Below, piece by piece: positions 1-8,473 of a stretch of DNA of 14,327 nt. Source of the stretch: CAZQKE01 sp964593865 (GTDB taxonomy: Bacteria > Chloroflexota > Anaerolineae > JAAYZQ01). Position 1 is the first letter of the stretch, and each line of letters begins with the position of its first letter. The translations under genes and the position numbers were made by a program. The notes under the pieces are model-generated. The model saw nothing but the letters and a program-made list of their open reading frames with translations, was not told the origin of the DNA and searched no databases. The stretch covers positions 1 to 14,327 of the forward strand of contig CAZQKE010000003.1 of the NCBI GenBank assembly GCA_964593865.1, written 5' to 3'.

Positions 1-60
<60 letters not shown>

Positions 61-85
61 GCCGTCTTTTACCAACCAAAAGCAG

Positions 86-161
86 GGGCCCGTAGCGCAG
101 TTGGGAGCGCACCACAATGGCATTGTGGGGGTCGAGGGTTCGAGTCCCTCCGGGTCCACCA
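86..161 (+). tRNA. tRNA-Ala(GGC)
   Basis: This is a complete 76-base cloverleaf. The acceptor GGGCCCG (86-92) pairs with CGGGTCC (151-157), including a G3-U70 wobble, the tRNA-Ala identity element. The D stem is GCGC/GCGC, the anticodon stem is 112-116/124-128, and the anticodon GGC at 119-121 reads GCC. The T stem is GAGGG/CCCTC with loop TTCGAGT. CCA is encoded at 159-161. It lies 25 bases after the other alanine tRNA and is probably co-transcribed with it. Confidence 0.97.
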
Positions 162-165
162 ATGG

Positions 166-198
166 AACCCCCTTCGCCGGGAGCGAAGGGGGTTTCGT
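166..198 (+). terminator. Intrinsic terminator of the tRNA-Ala pair
   Basis: A perfect 12-bp stem (166-177 with 183-194) closes a 5-base loop and starts 4 bases after the tRNA CCA. The T tract after it is short and interrupted (TTTCGTT), so termination may be incomplete. Confidence 0.8.
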
Positions 199-221
199 TG
201 TGTGGGGCTACGGCTGCCAAG

Positions 222-257
222 TTGACGGACGGGCCGTTCTGGTGTAGAATGCGGAGC
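222..257 (+). promoter_or_regulatory. Sigma-70 type promoter of leuS
   Basis: TTGACG at 222-227 and TAGAAT at 245-250 are separated by 17 bases, the optimal spacing. Transcription should start near 256-258, giving a leader of about 23 bases with the ribosome binding site GGGAGGAG (265-272) 7 bases before the ATG. There is no room for a T-box or leader peptide, so leuS looks constitutively expressed. Confidence 0.75.
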
Positions 258-279
258 GAAAATTGGGAGGAGAAAAATC

Positions 280-2745
280 ATGGCCGACAAATACATTCCC
301 CAAGAGATCGAACCCAAATGGCAAAAACGATGGGAGGCCGACGGCCTCTACCGCTCCGTCATTGACGAATCCAAACCCAAGCATTACGCCCTGACCATGC
401 TACCCTATCCCAGCGGCGACCTGCACATCGGCCATTGGTACGCCATGGCCCCTTCCGACGTGCGGGCGCGCTTTATGCGCATGAAGGGCTACAACGTCCT
501 TTTCCCCATGGGCTTTGATGCCTTTGGCCTGCCCGCCGAAAACGCTGCCATCCAGCGGGGCGTCCACCCCCACACCTGGACCCTAAGCAACATTGAAAAG
601 ATGCGCAAACAGCTGCGCAGCATGGGCGCCATGTTTGATTGGGAACGGGAAGCCATTTCCTGCTTACCCGGTTACTACCGCTGGACCCAGTGGTTCTTTC
701 TCAAATTTTACGAAGCAGGCATTGCCTACCGAGCTGCTGCGCCGGTGGATTTTTGCCCCCACTGCAACACCACGTTGGCCAGAGAACAGGTTTGGGGCGA
801 AGACCGCCACTGCGAGCGCTGCGGCACACCGGTCGTCAAAAAGAACCTGGAACAGTGGTTCTTCCGCATCACCGATTACGCCGAAGAACTGCTGGATTTT
901 TCCAAAATTGACTGGCCGGAACGGGTGGTCGCCATGCAGACCAACTGGATCGGTCGCAGCGAAGGGGCCGACGTCGTCTTCAAGTCGGAAGCGGGCGACG
1001 ACATTGTGGTCTTTACCACGCGGCCCGATACCCTGTGGGGCGCAACCTTTATGGTCCTGGCCCCGGAGCACCCCTTGGTGGACAAACTGACCACGCCCGA
1101 CCGCCGCGCCGAGGTGGAAGCCTATGTGGCCCAAGCCAGCCGCCGGAGCGAGATTGAGCGGCTGAGCACGGAGAAGGAAAAAACCGGCGTTTTCATCGGT
1201 GCCTATGCCATCAACCCCGTCAACGGCGAGCGCATCCCCATCTGGATCGCCGATTACGTGATGATGACCTACGGCACGGGGGCCATCATGGCCGTCCCGG
1301 CCCACGATGAGCGCGACTTTGCCTTTGCCAAAAAGTACGGCCTGCCCATCCCTGTCGTCATCAAACCGCCCGATTGGGATGGCGGTGAGCTGGAGGAAGC
1401 CTATACCGGCCCTGGCCCCATGATCAACTCCGGTCCCTTTGACGGCACACCGGCCGATGTGGCCATCCGGCGCGTGACCGAATGGCTGGAGGAACAGGGC
1501 ATCGGTCGCTTCCGGGTCAACTATCGCCTCCACGACTGGCTCATCAGCCGTCAACGCTATTGGGGCGCGCCCATTCCCATCGTCTACTGCGATGAATGCG
1601 GCATTGTGCCGGTTCCCTACGAAGACCTGCCGGTGCTCCTGCCGGAGGATGCCGTCATCCCGCCCTCCGGGGAAAACGCCCTCAAGTTCCATGAAGGCTT
1701 CCTGCACACCACCTGCCCCAAATGCGGCGGCCCGGCCACCCGCGAAACCGACACCATGGATACCTTTATGTGCTCCTCCTGGTATCAGTACGCCTACCTC
1801 AGCCCTTATTACAAAGAGGGCGAACCGGCCCACGCCGATTCCATGCCCTTTGACCCCCAAGAGGCCGCCTACTGGCTGCCGGTGGATGTCTACACCGGGG
1901 GCATTGAGCACGCCACCATGCACCTGATCTACACCCGCTTTTTCACCAAAGTCCTGCGCGACCTGGGCATCGTGGACCTGGACGAACCGATGATCGTCCT
2001 GCGCAACCAGGGCATCATCCTGGCCGAAGACGGCGAAAAGATGTCCAAGAGCAAGGGGAACGTCATCGCCCCCGACGACCTGGTGGAACGCTACGGGGCC
2101 GATACGGTCCGCGCCTACCTGATGTTCGGCTGGCGGTGGGATCAGGGCGGCCCTTGGGACCCGCAAGGCATCGAAGGGGTGGTGCGTTTCCTGAACCGGG
2201 TGTGGGATTGCGTGCTGGAACCGGTCGAGCCGGGCGCAGAGCAGCCCGATGAGCAAACGGCCCGCAGCCTGCGGCGCAAGGTTCACCAGTCCATCCGCAA
2301 GGGCACGGAGGACATGGAATCGTTCAGTTTCAACACCTACATCGCCAACCTGATGGAGCTGAACAACGCCATGCTCAAGGTCAAAAAGGCCCTCTACGGC
2401 ACGGATGCCTGGGAAGAAGCGGTGGAGACGCTGCTGCTGCTGCTGGCTCCCGCCTGCCCCCACATCGCCGAGGAACTTTGGACGCGGACGGGACGGCCCT
2501 ATTCGGTCCATCTGCAGCGTTGGCCGGAATGGGATGAAGCCGTAGCCGCCGAGGAGACCACCACGCTGGTCGTCCAGGTCAACGGCAAGGTGCGAGACCG
2601 GGTGCAGGTCCCCGTGGATGTGGACGACGAGACGGCCCGCACCCTGGCCCTGGCCACCGAGGGCGCGAAACGCCACACGAAGGGCAAAGAGATCGTCAAG
2701 GTGATCGTTGTGCCGGGGCGGTTGGTCAACATCGTTGTAAAATAG
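280..2745 (+). CDS. leuS: Leucyl-tRNA synthetase
   Basis: This cytosolic class Ia enzyme charges tRNA-Leu with leucine using ATP. The 821-residue length is normal for bacterial LeuRS. Visible motifs are HIGH at 49-52 (context YPSGDLHIGHWYAM), two zinc-type cysteine pairs at 159/162 and 178/181, the WIGRSEG sequence near 223-229, and the CP1 editing-domain sequences TTRPD (246-250) and HDERD (342-346). A second set of cysteine pairs lies near 437/440 and 479/482, and KMSKS is at 587-591. The C-terminal tRNA-binding tail begins around VVQVNGKVRDR. The ATG at 280 is chosen because GGGAGGAG precedes it by 7 bases and it gives the expected MADKYIPQEIE N-terminus. All catalytic motifs are present. 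It is the first gene of a probable plus-strand operon with the sugar transferase 22 bases downstream. Confidence 0.98.
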   Translation: MADKYIPQEIEPKWQKRWEADGLYRSVIDESKPKHYALTMLPYPSGDLHIGHWYAMAPSDVRARFMRMKGYNVLFPMGFDAFGLPAENAAIQRGVHPHTWTLSNIEKMRKQLRSMGAMFDWEREAISCLPGYYRWTQWFFLKFYEAGIAYRAAAPVDFCPHCNTTLAREQVWGEDRHCERCGTPVVKKNLEQWFFRITDYAEELLDFSKIDWPERVVAMQTNWIGRSEGADVVFKSEAGDDIVVFTTRPDTLWGATFMVLAPEHPLVDKLTTPDRRAEVEAYVAQASRRSEIERLSTEKEKTGVFIGAYAINPVNGERIPIWIADYVMMTYGTGAIMAVPAHDERDFAFAKKYGLPIPVVIKPPDWDGGELEEAYTGPGPMINSGPFDGTPADVAIRRVTEWLEEQGIGRFRVNYRLHDWLISRQRYWGAPIPIVYCDECGIVPVPYEDLPVLLPEDAVIPPSGENALKFHEGFLHTTCPKCGGPATRETDTMDTFMCSSWYQYAYLSPYYKEGEPAHADSMPFDPQEAAYWLPVDVYTGGIEHATMHLIYTRFFTKVLRDLGIVDLDEPMIVLRNQGIILAEDGEKMSKSKGNVIAPDDLVERYGADTVRAYLMFGWRWDQGGPWDPQGIEGVVRFLNRVWDCVLEPVEPGAEQPDEQTARSLRRKVHQSIRKGTEDMESFSFNTYIANLMELNNAMLKVKKALYGTDAWEEAVETLLLLLAPACPHIAEELWTRTGRPYSVHLQRWPEWDEAVAAEETTTLVVQVNGKVRDRVQVPVDVDDETARTLALATEGAKRHTKGKEIVKVIVVPGRLVNIVVK

Positions 2746-2767
2746 GTTTTGGTCACTGGTAGATCGG

Positions 2768-4192
2768 ATGAAGCCGGAAACCGAGGCCGTGCGCCGTGGG
2801 GGGAACGGGTCTCCCTGGGCGCATCTGGCGGCAGACCTGATACTCACGGTGCTGGCCTGGTTTCTGGCGGCCGTTGTGCGGCCTTATTTGCCCTTTGGCA
2901 AGCCCCTGGAGGCCGATTATAGCCACTCCCTCCTGCTCTATTTTCCCCTGCTGCTGGTCTGGGTGCTGGTCTTTTTGCTCTTGTCCGTCTACACCCGGCG
3001 GCCCTGGCGGGCCGTTGATGAGGCCCTGTCCCTCATCGCCGCCGTGACCGTTGCCGCTTTGACCCTGGCCGGGGTGCTTTATTTCACAGACCGGGGCGTT
3101 TCCCGGCTGCAACTCCTCACCTTTTACGCCCTGGACCTGGTTTTTCTGGTAGGCTACCGGCTGGCGTTGCGCCTCCTGGGCCGGGCGGTCCGCCGGGCAA
3201 AAATGCCCGCCCGCCGGGTGTTGATCGTGGGGGCCGGTGAAGCTGGCCGCGAGATGCTGGAGACGATCCTCCGCCGCCCCCAAGCCGGATTGGAGCCGGT
3301 GGGCTTTCTCGATGATGAACTCCCACCGGGGACGACGGTCGGCGGTTACCCGGTGCTGGGGGGTACCGACGACATTGCTCCCCAGGTCCAGGCCCAGAGG
3401 GTTGATGAGGTCGTCATCGCCTTGCCCGCCGAGGAATCCGACCGCATCTTCGGTCTGATCACCCACCTGCGGGAGCTGCCGGTCCGCATCCGCCTGCTGC
3501 CGGATTACGTTAAACTCACCTTGTTCCGCACCTCTGTCGAAGACTTTGCCGACGTGCCGCTGATCACCCTGCGGCAACCGGCCCTTTCTCCTTTTGAGCG
3601 GCAGGTAAAGCGGGCCTTTGACCTGGTGGTGGGCGGCTTGGCCCTGCTTCTTTCCCTGCCGCTGATGGTCCTCATCGCCATTGCCATTCGCCTGGACACA
3701 CGGGGGCCGGTCATCTACAAGCAGCGGCGGATCGGCGAGGGAGGAAAGCCCTTCTGGATGTACAAATTTCGCTCTATGGTCGTCGGCGCCGATGAGCAGT
3801 TGGACCGGGTCATCCACTATACGGAGGATGGGAAGCTGCTGTTCAAACGGCGCGACGATCCCCGCGTGACGCGGGTGGGGCGGGTGCTGCGCCGTTTCAG
3901 CCTGGATGAGTTGCCCCAGCTATGGAACGTCCTCAAAGGCGATATGAGCCTGGTCGGCCCCCGCCCGGAGCTACCCTGGATTGTGGAGCAGTATGAGCCG
4001 TGGCAGCATCAACGGTTCGCCGTCCCCCAGGGCATCACCGGCTGGTGGCAGGTCAACGGGCGCAGCGATAAGCCGATGCACCTTCATACCGAAGAAGACC
4101 TATATTACATCCGGAATTACTCTTTTTGGCTTGATGTGCGGATTCTGTGGGCAACGGTAGGGGCGGTGCTCAAAGGGCGGGGGGCTTTTTGA
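2768..4192 (+). CDS. Polyprenyl glycosylphosphotransferase (WbaP/WcaJ-like, exopolysaccharide initiation)
   Basis: Family members transfer a sugar-1-phosphate from a nucleotide sugar to undecaprenyl phosphate at the membrane, the first step of exopolysaccharide or O-antigen assembly. The 474 residues show four N-terminal membrane helices (about 19-41, 55-76, 86-106, 114-134). A Rossmann-like domain with VLIVGAGEAG (151-160) follows. The C-terminal bacterial sugar transferase domain begins at KRAFDL (281-286), has a further hydrophobic segment (about 285-308), and carries SLDELPQLWNVLKGDMSLVGPRP (378-400) with the Asp-Glu pair at 380-381. The full length fits large PNPT proteins. The sugar specificity cannot be read from sequence. 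No glycosyltransferase or flippase genes flank it, so it may act with a cluster elsewhere. The start has only a weak ribosome site and follows leuS by 22 bases. Confidence 0.92.
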   Translation: MKPETEAVRRGGNGSPWAHLAADLILTVLAWFLAAVVRPYLPFGKPLEADYSHSLLLYFPLLLVWVLVFLLLSVYTRRPWRAVDEALSLIAAVTVAALTLAGVLYFTDRGVSRLQLLTFYALDLVFLVGYRLALRLLGRAVRRAKMPARRVLIVGAGEAGREMLETILRRPQAGLEPVGFLDDELPPGTTVGGYPVLGGTDDIAPQVQAQRVDEVVIALPAEESDRIFGLITHLRELPVRIRLLPDYVKLTLFRTSVEDFADVPLITLRQPALSPFERQVKRAFDLVVGGLALLLSLPLMVLIAIAIRLDTRGPVIYKQRRIGEGGKPFWMYKFRSMVVGADEQLDRVIHYTEDGKLLFKRRDDPRVTRVGRVLRRFSLDELPQLWNVLKGDMSLVGPRPELPWIVEQYEPWQHQRFAVPQGITGWWQVNGRSDKPMHLHTEEDLYYIRNYSFWLDVRILWATVGAVLKGRGAF

Positions 4193-4224
4193 GGATATGA
4201 CCGGAGACCACAGGAGGTGATTTT

Positions 4225-5328
4225 ATGGAGTTTCTGGGTTTATCGCCCGGCGAGTGGCTGGAGATCGGGCGCGCCGTCCTCCTTCTCGTTGTGGCAGCGG
4301 TGGTGGGCCGGATGGCGTTGTGGCTCCTGGACCGGGTGTTCGTCCGCATCATCCGGCACACCCCCACCTCCTTTGACGATTCTATCCTGGATGCCATCCG
4401 CGTTCCCCTCTTTTGGTTCATCATGTTTATCGCGTTACAGGTCGCCCTGAACCGGCTTAGCTTCCTGCCGCCCGACTGGCGGGAACGACGGGCAGACATT
4501 CTGTTCGTCCTACACCTGCTGATCGTCTACATGTTGGCCCATAAGCTGATCGGCAACCTGATGCGATGGTATCAGCTGGAAATGGCCCGCCGCACCGCAT
4601 CCCCCGTTGATGAGCAGATCATCCCCTTCGTCCGGCGCGTCACGTTGGTTGGGTTGGCCGTTGTTGCCCTGATCGTGCTGTTGAGCCATTTTGGGGTGAA
4701 CGTCAGCGCCCTGGTGACAACCCTGGGCATCACCTCGCTGGCCATCGCCCTGGCCGCCCAAAACACCTTATCCGACACCATCAGCGGCTTTGCCATCATT
4801 GCCGACCGGCCCTTTGCCATCGGTGATCGGATAGAGATCCTGGAGCTGGACACATGGGGGGATGTGTTGGACATCGGCCTGCGCAGCACCCGCATCCTGA
4901 CCCGTGACAACCGAACCGTCGTCGTGCCCAACTCGGTTATCAGCAAGAATCTGGTGGTCAATCACTCCCAACCCAACACCGTCTATCGGGTGCAAACGCA
5001 TGTGGGGGTGGCCTATGGAACCGATGTGGATCATGCCCGCCGGGTCATGGTCGAGGCCATCCGCGCCCAAGATTGGGTGATGCAGGATAAAAAGATAGAG
5101 GCCCTTTTCATTGAGTTCGGTGAATCGGCCCTCATCTTTCGCGTGCGCTGCTGGATTGAGCATTATGTGGAAACACGGCGCATCTTGGACAAGATGAATT
5201 CCTGTCTTTACCGGGCGTTGAACGAGGCAGGGATTGAGATCGCTTTCCCCACGCGGGTTCTGTACCATCGCCTGGCTCCGGAAGACGGCAACGGGTTGGT
5301 CGCCGTACTCCGGGAACAGGACCGGTGA
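4225..5328 (+). CDS. MscS-family mechanosensitive ion channel
   Basis: This is a cytoplasmic-membrane channel of the small-conductance type that releases solutes on hypo-osmotic shock. The 367 residues have hydrophobic segments at about 15-35, 58-76, 90-110 and 138-156. The pore helix and its continuation follow at 159-195, with the MscS signature around ALAAQNTLSDTISGF (175-189) and DRPFAIGDRI (194-203). The beta domain includes VVPNSVISKN (233-242), and the C-terminal alpha/beta domain runs to the end. It is longer than E. coli MscS (286 aa) because of one extra N-terminal helix. A near-perfect ribosome site, AGGAGGTGA (4212-4220), precedes ATG by 4 bases. It lies 32 bases after the sugar transferase and converges on the cca gene with only 13 bases between stop codons and no visible terminator. 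Confidence 0.93.
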   Translation: MEFLGLSPGEWLEIGRAVLLLVVAAVVGRMALWLLDRVFVRIIRHTPTSFDDSILDAIRVPLFWFIMFIALQVALNRLSFLPPDWRERRADILFVLHLLIVYMLAHKLIGNLMRWYQLEMARRTASPVDEQIIPFVRRVTLVGLAVVALIVLLSHFGVNVSALVTTLGITSLAIALAAQNTLSDTISGFAIIADRPFAIGDRIEILELDTWGDVLDIGLRSTRILTRDNRTVVVPNSVISKNLVVNHSQPNTVYRVQTHVGVAYGTDVDHARRVMVEAIRAQDWVMQDKKIEALFIEFGESALIFRVRCWIEHYVETRRILDKMNSCLYRALNEAGIEIAFPTRVLYHRLAPEDGNGLVAVLREQDR

Positions 5329-5341
5329 AGCGGACCCTCAT

Positions 5342-6754
5342 TCATTGGGCCAGGATCGCCCGAACCAGGGCCAGTGCTTCCTCGCGATTGCTCACTTCAC
5401 CGCCCACCTGGGCTTCCCGCACCGCCTCCAGCAGCTCGCCGATGGTAGGACCGGGCTGCAAACCGAACCGGCGCATCAGGTCATGGCCGTTGAGCAAGGG
5501 GGGTGGGGAGATCTTCCGGGTGGGGTGTTCATAGTAGTCGGTCAGCATCCGCTCCACCAGGGCCAAAAGACGCTCCCGGCGATCACCGGGATCGTGAGGG
5601 GGGAACGTCGCCCGGTGGTCGGCCAGGGCGTGGAGCAGTACATCCACCCCTGCCTCACCGCTGTCGCGAAAGAAGCGATAGATCGCCCGCGCGGAGACGA
5701 CCTCCTGGTTTGCCAAGAGCAGAGGTCGCATGTGATGGCGGACGATGGTTTCCCCCAATCGTACTTCGGTCCGGCTCAAGCACAGCCGACGCAACGCCCG
5801 GCCCGTCAGCCGGACGCCGATCCGTTCGTGGCCGATGAACCGTATCCGCCCGTTTTCCACCGTCCGCGCCGCCGCCTTGCCGCTATCGTGCAGCAAAGCC
5901 GCCAGTTTGAGGATCGCCGAGCGGGGGCGGCCGTTGCCCATCTCCCGGTTCAGGTGTTCTTCCAATCTCCCGGCGAACCGGGGGAGGGGGAACCGTTCGG
6001 CAAGGTCCTCCAGGGCGCGGACGGTCTCCAGGGTATGGGCCAGGACCGGCAAGAAATGCGGCGGGGGTTGTTCCAGGTTGCGCAAAGGTTCCAATTCGGG
6101 CAAGACGACGGTTAGCAGGCCCAGCTCATCCAAACGATGCAGCCAAGGGGCAGCATGGGGCAATGCCAACAGCCGGATGAACTCGTCACGGACCCGTTCC
6201 CCGGCGACACGGGCCAGGGCCGCCCCATCACGCCGGATCAGAGTCTCTGCTTCGGCGGTCAGGGTAAATCCCAGCTCCGCTGCCTGCCGAACGGCCCGCA
6301 AGGCACGCAAAGGATCGTCACGGATGCATGTTTCCGATACCGGACGGAGCAGGCGATCCCTCAGGTCGGCCATCCCCCCGTACAGATCTATCACCTGATC
6401 GGGAGAGCGGACATCGGCGGCCAGGGCGTTGATGGTAAAGTCGCGGGCGGCTAGGTCGTCGGCCAGGGTTGCACCCCGCAGGCGCGCTACGTCCACGACC
6501 AGTTCTCTGCCGTCCTCCCCGGTCAGGATGGCCCGTCCGGTGTTGCGCTGCACGTCCAAAGGGTAGTAAGCCCCACCAAAGCGGTTTGCCAGACGACGGG
6601 CCAAATCCAACCCGTCGCCCTCTACGGCCAGATCCAGGTCGTGGGTAGACCGCCCCAGCAGCCGATCCCGCACCCAACCGCCGACCAGGTAGATGGGAGT
6701 GGACCGTTGGGCCAACCACTCTATCACCCGTTTCGTCGTTGCCGTTTGCATCAT
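5342..6754 (-). CDS. cca: CCA tRNA nucleotidyltransferase / poly(A) polymerase family with HD domain
   Basis: Class II family members add or repair the tRNA 3' CCA using CTP and ATP. Counting from ATG 6754 (470 aa), the head domain has LVGGWVRDRLLG (23-34), the metal-binding DLD (39-41) and ARDFTINALA (103-112). RNA-binding sequence follows at RDDPLRALRAVR (145-156). An HD phosphohydrolase domain begins at LAALLHDSGK (284-293), with further histidines at H309 and H340-H341. This domain layout is common in clostridial and Chloroflexota CCA or A-adding enzymes. CCA-adding, A-adding and poly(A) polymerase activities cannot be separated by eye. The open frame continues to 6850, but that extension runs through the intrinsic terminator, so ATG 6754 or 6751 is preferred, with weak GGGAACGG upstream. 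Both tRNAs in this window already encode CCA, which suggests a repair role, at least for them. Confidence 0.88.
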   Translation of the reverse strand: MMQTATTKRVIEWLAQRSTPIYLVGGWVRDRLLGRSTHDLDLAVEGDGLDLARRLANRFGGAYYPLDVQRNTGRAILTGEDGRELVVDVARLRGATLADDLAARDFTINALAADVRSPDQVIDLYGGMADLRDRLLRPVSETCIRDDPLRALRAVRQAAELGFTLTAEAETLIRRDGAALARVAGERVRDEFIRLLALPHAAPWLHRLDELGLLTVVLPELEPLRNLEQPPPHFLPVLAHTLETVRALEDLAERFPLPRFAGRLEEHLNREMGNGRPRSAILKLAALLHDSGKAAARTVENGRIRFIGHERIGVRLTGRALRRLCLSRTEVRLGETIVRHHMRPLLLANQEVVSARAIYRFFRDSGEAGVDVLLHALADHRATFPPHDPGDRRERLLALVERMLTDYYEHPTRKISPPPLLNGHDLMRRFGLQPGPTIGELLEAVREAQVGGEVSNREEALALVRAILAQ

Positions 6755-6764
6755 CCGTTCCCGC

Positions 6765-6805
6765 AAAAATACCCTCCCGCAGGTGGCGGACCCGCGGGAG
6801 GGTAT
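6765..6805 (-). terminator. Intrinsic terminator ending the oxidase operon
   Basis: On the minus strand a perfect 12-bp GC-rich stem (6805-6794 with 6780-6769) with a 13-base loop is followed at once by a T run (TATTTTTGC). It lies 19 bases after the stop codon of the oxidase subunit I gene and 10 bases before the cca start. It therefore closes the upstream operon, and cca may rely on read-through or its own weak promoter. Confidence 0.92.
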
Positions 6806-6824
6806 GCGCTGCACTACACCGGGG

Positions 6825-8462
6825 CTATGCCTGCGCCGGGGCCGCTTCACCGCCCATCCATTTTTCGGGCAGGAAGAGAGAGAGCACGTTGCGCAGGCCG
6901 ATGGTATTGATCAGGTTGATCAGGAAGGCCAAAAAGCCCAGAGAGGCCAGCAACCCGCCGATGATGGCCACCAGCGAGTAGGGCTGGTACTGACCACCTT
7001 CGTAGATGGTGCGGCGCAGCATTCCCCGCGCACCGGCCATCCCCATTGCGTAGGCCATGATCACCGAACCGCCGATCCACAGCCAAAAGTGGGCGTCCAC
7101 CAAGGCCTTGCTCTTGAATTCCAGCTTGGTCAGCATCGGCACGAGGGCGTAGATGACGGAGAAGAGCATGGTTCCCACGCCGGTAAGTAGGAAGGTATGG
7201 GCGTGCAGGGCGACAACCCACTGGGTGTTGTGGAACACTACGTTCAGCCCGACGTTGGCCTGGATCAGTCCTGCGACGCCTCCCATCATAAAGCCGAACA
7301 TGGAGCCGAGGGCGAATTTGAGGGCCGGCGTCATCTTGACGGGGCGGGCCAGCCAGACGGTCATCAGGGAAGCAAAGATGGTCAGGCCCATGGTAAAGAA
7401 CTCGCCCCAGGTGATGAACTGCCCGGAGAGCAAGCGCATGATCATCGGCTGGGAGGTATCGCCCAGCAGGTGGTGGCTCCAAACGGCCATTGACACCAAC
7501 AGGTCCACCATGATCACCGTTTTGACGACATTGGCCCCGAAGAGTTTACGCCCCGTCAGCAGGGGGATGAGCAGGTACCAGACACCGGCGGTGTAGATCA
7601 GGGCGTTGCCGTCGGCCACCATGTCCAACCCCCACCAGTACACATTTTTGAAGAGGAGCGGGTCTATCCAATCGGGGTTGAGGGGCGAGTTGAAAACATA
7701 GGCCAGGCCGTAGACCAGGATCACCACCCCGGCCACGGCCAGCACCAGGGCGTTGATGACCGTGTCAATGGAGCCGCGCCCCACGGCGACGATAAAGACC
7801 GGCAAGCCGTTGTAATCCAGGTTGGGCGCGCTCTTGTCCTCTTTGCCGAGCATTTTCATCAGCCGTGGGATGCCAAAGGCAGACCGCAAGAACTGGAAGA
7901 AGCTATACTTGCGTGTGCCGTTGGCACTGAGGACGGTACTGAACAGGTTGAAGGCGAAGAGGAGGATGTTGACCATGATGATCGCCGCGCCGATCATGAA
8001 GGCAATGCTCCCCCACACCGGTACACGATCATAGGTCACGGGTAGGGGCCAATAGAGGGTGTAGAGGGAGTTGAACAGGCCGAAGAAGCCGGCAGCCCAA
8101 CAGGTCATCACACCGATAATCTGCAACCAAAAGTTGACCGGCACTAATTTTTTGTGCTTGAGGGGTTTTTCAAGGAGCAAAGGAACCAGGAAGTAAAAGG
8201 CGCCGAAAACGGCCATGTAGACAAAGCCGTAAATGCCGACAATGGGGTGAGCCGTCAGCATGGAGTAGTACAGCTCTTCCGTGGTCGGTTCACCAACGCC
8301 GGGACGAAGGGTGTTCAGCGCAGCCTCCATGCCATGCAAGGCATCCTTGTCATAGAGCTGGGTGCGCATCAGCATCCCTTCAAAACCGGATAGGGTCAGG
8401 AAGAGCAAGGCGACCACGGCAAAGCGCAGAGTCCATTTTTCGGTCCAGCCAATTTCTTTCAT
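6825..8462 (-). CDS. Heme-copper oxidase superfamily subunit I with altered CuB site, probable nitric oxide reductase
   Basis: This membrane protein of 545 residues has about 12-13 hydrophobic helices. Counting from ATG 8462, the low-spin heme ligand candidate is H72 in LTAHPIVGIYG. The helix-VII copper ligand pair is H330-H331 in VWSHHLLGD, and the heme ligands of helix X are H420 and H422 in VALHAHTF. In helix VI the sequence WWGLDMVADG (276-285) places D280 where oxidases and NorB have a metal-binding His. D284 sits where A/B-type oxidases have the crosslinked Tyr and NorB has a Glu. No oxidase-type active-site Tyr is visible, so O2 reduction looks unlikely. By family knowledge, divergent NO reductase groups of this superfamily have substituted ligands. 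The start is chosen for AGGAG 7 bases before ATG 8462, 11 bases after the subunit II stop. The function is inferred; a divergent oxidase is the alternative. Confidence 0.82.
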   Translation of the reverse strand: MKEIGWTEKWTLRFAVVALLFLTLSGFEGMLMRTQLYDKDALHGMEAALNTLRPGVGEPTTEELYYSMLTAHPIVGIYGFVYMAVFGAFYFLVPLLLEKPLKHKKLVPVNFWLQIIGVMTCWAAGFFGLFNSLYTLYWPLPVTYDRVPVWGSIAFMIGAAIIMVNILLFAFNLFSTVLSANGTRKYSFFQFLRSAFGIPRLMKMLGKEDKSAPNLDYNGLPVFIVAVGRGSIDTVINALVLAVAGVVILVYGLAYVFNSPLNPDWIDPLLFKNVYWWGLDMVADGNALIYTAGVWYLLIPLLTGRKLFGANVVKTVIMVDLLVSMAVWSHHLLGDTSQPMIMRLLSGQFITWGEFFTMGLTIFASLMTVWLARPVKMTPALKFALGSMFGFMMGGVAGLIQANVGLNVVFHNTQWVVALHAHTFLLTGVGTMLFSVIYALVPMLTKLEFKSKALVDAHFWLWIGGSVIMAYAMGMAGARGMLRRTIYEGGQYQPYSLVAIIGGLLASLGFLAFLINLINTIGLRNVLSLFLPEKWMGGEAAPAQA

Positions 8463-8473
8463 CTCGCTTCTCC

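Noticed and set aside
664..2847. A 727-codon open frame antisense to leuS
   Set aside because: It mirrors the GC-rich codon pattern of leuS, has no recognisable motifs, and overlaps a gene with every expected LeuRS signature.
6755..6850. N-terminal extension of the cca product up to 6850
   Set aside because: The extension would translate the intrinsic terminator hairpin and gives an arginine-rich sequence unlike family N-termini.
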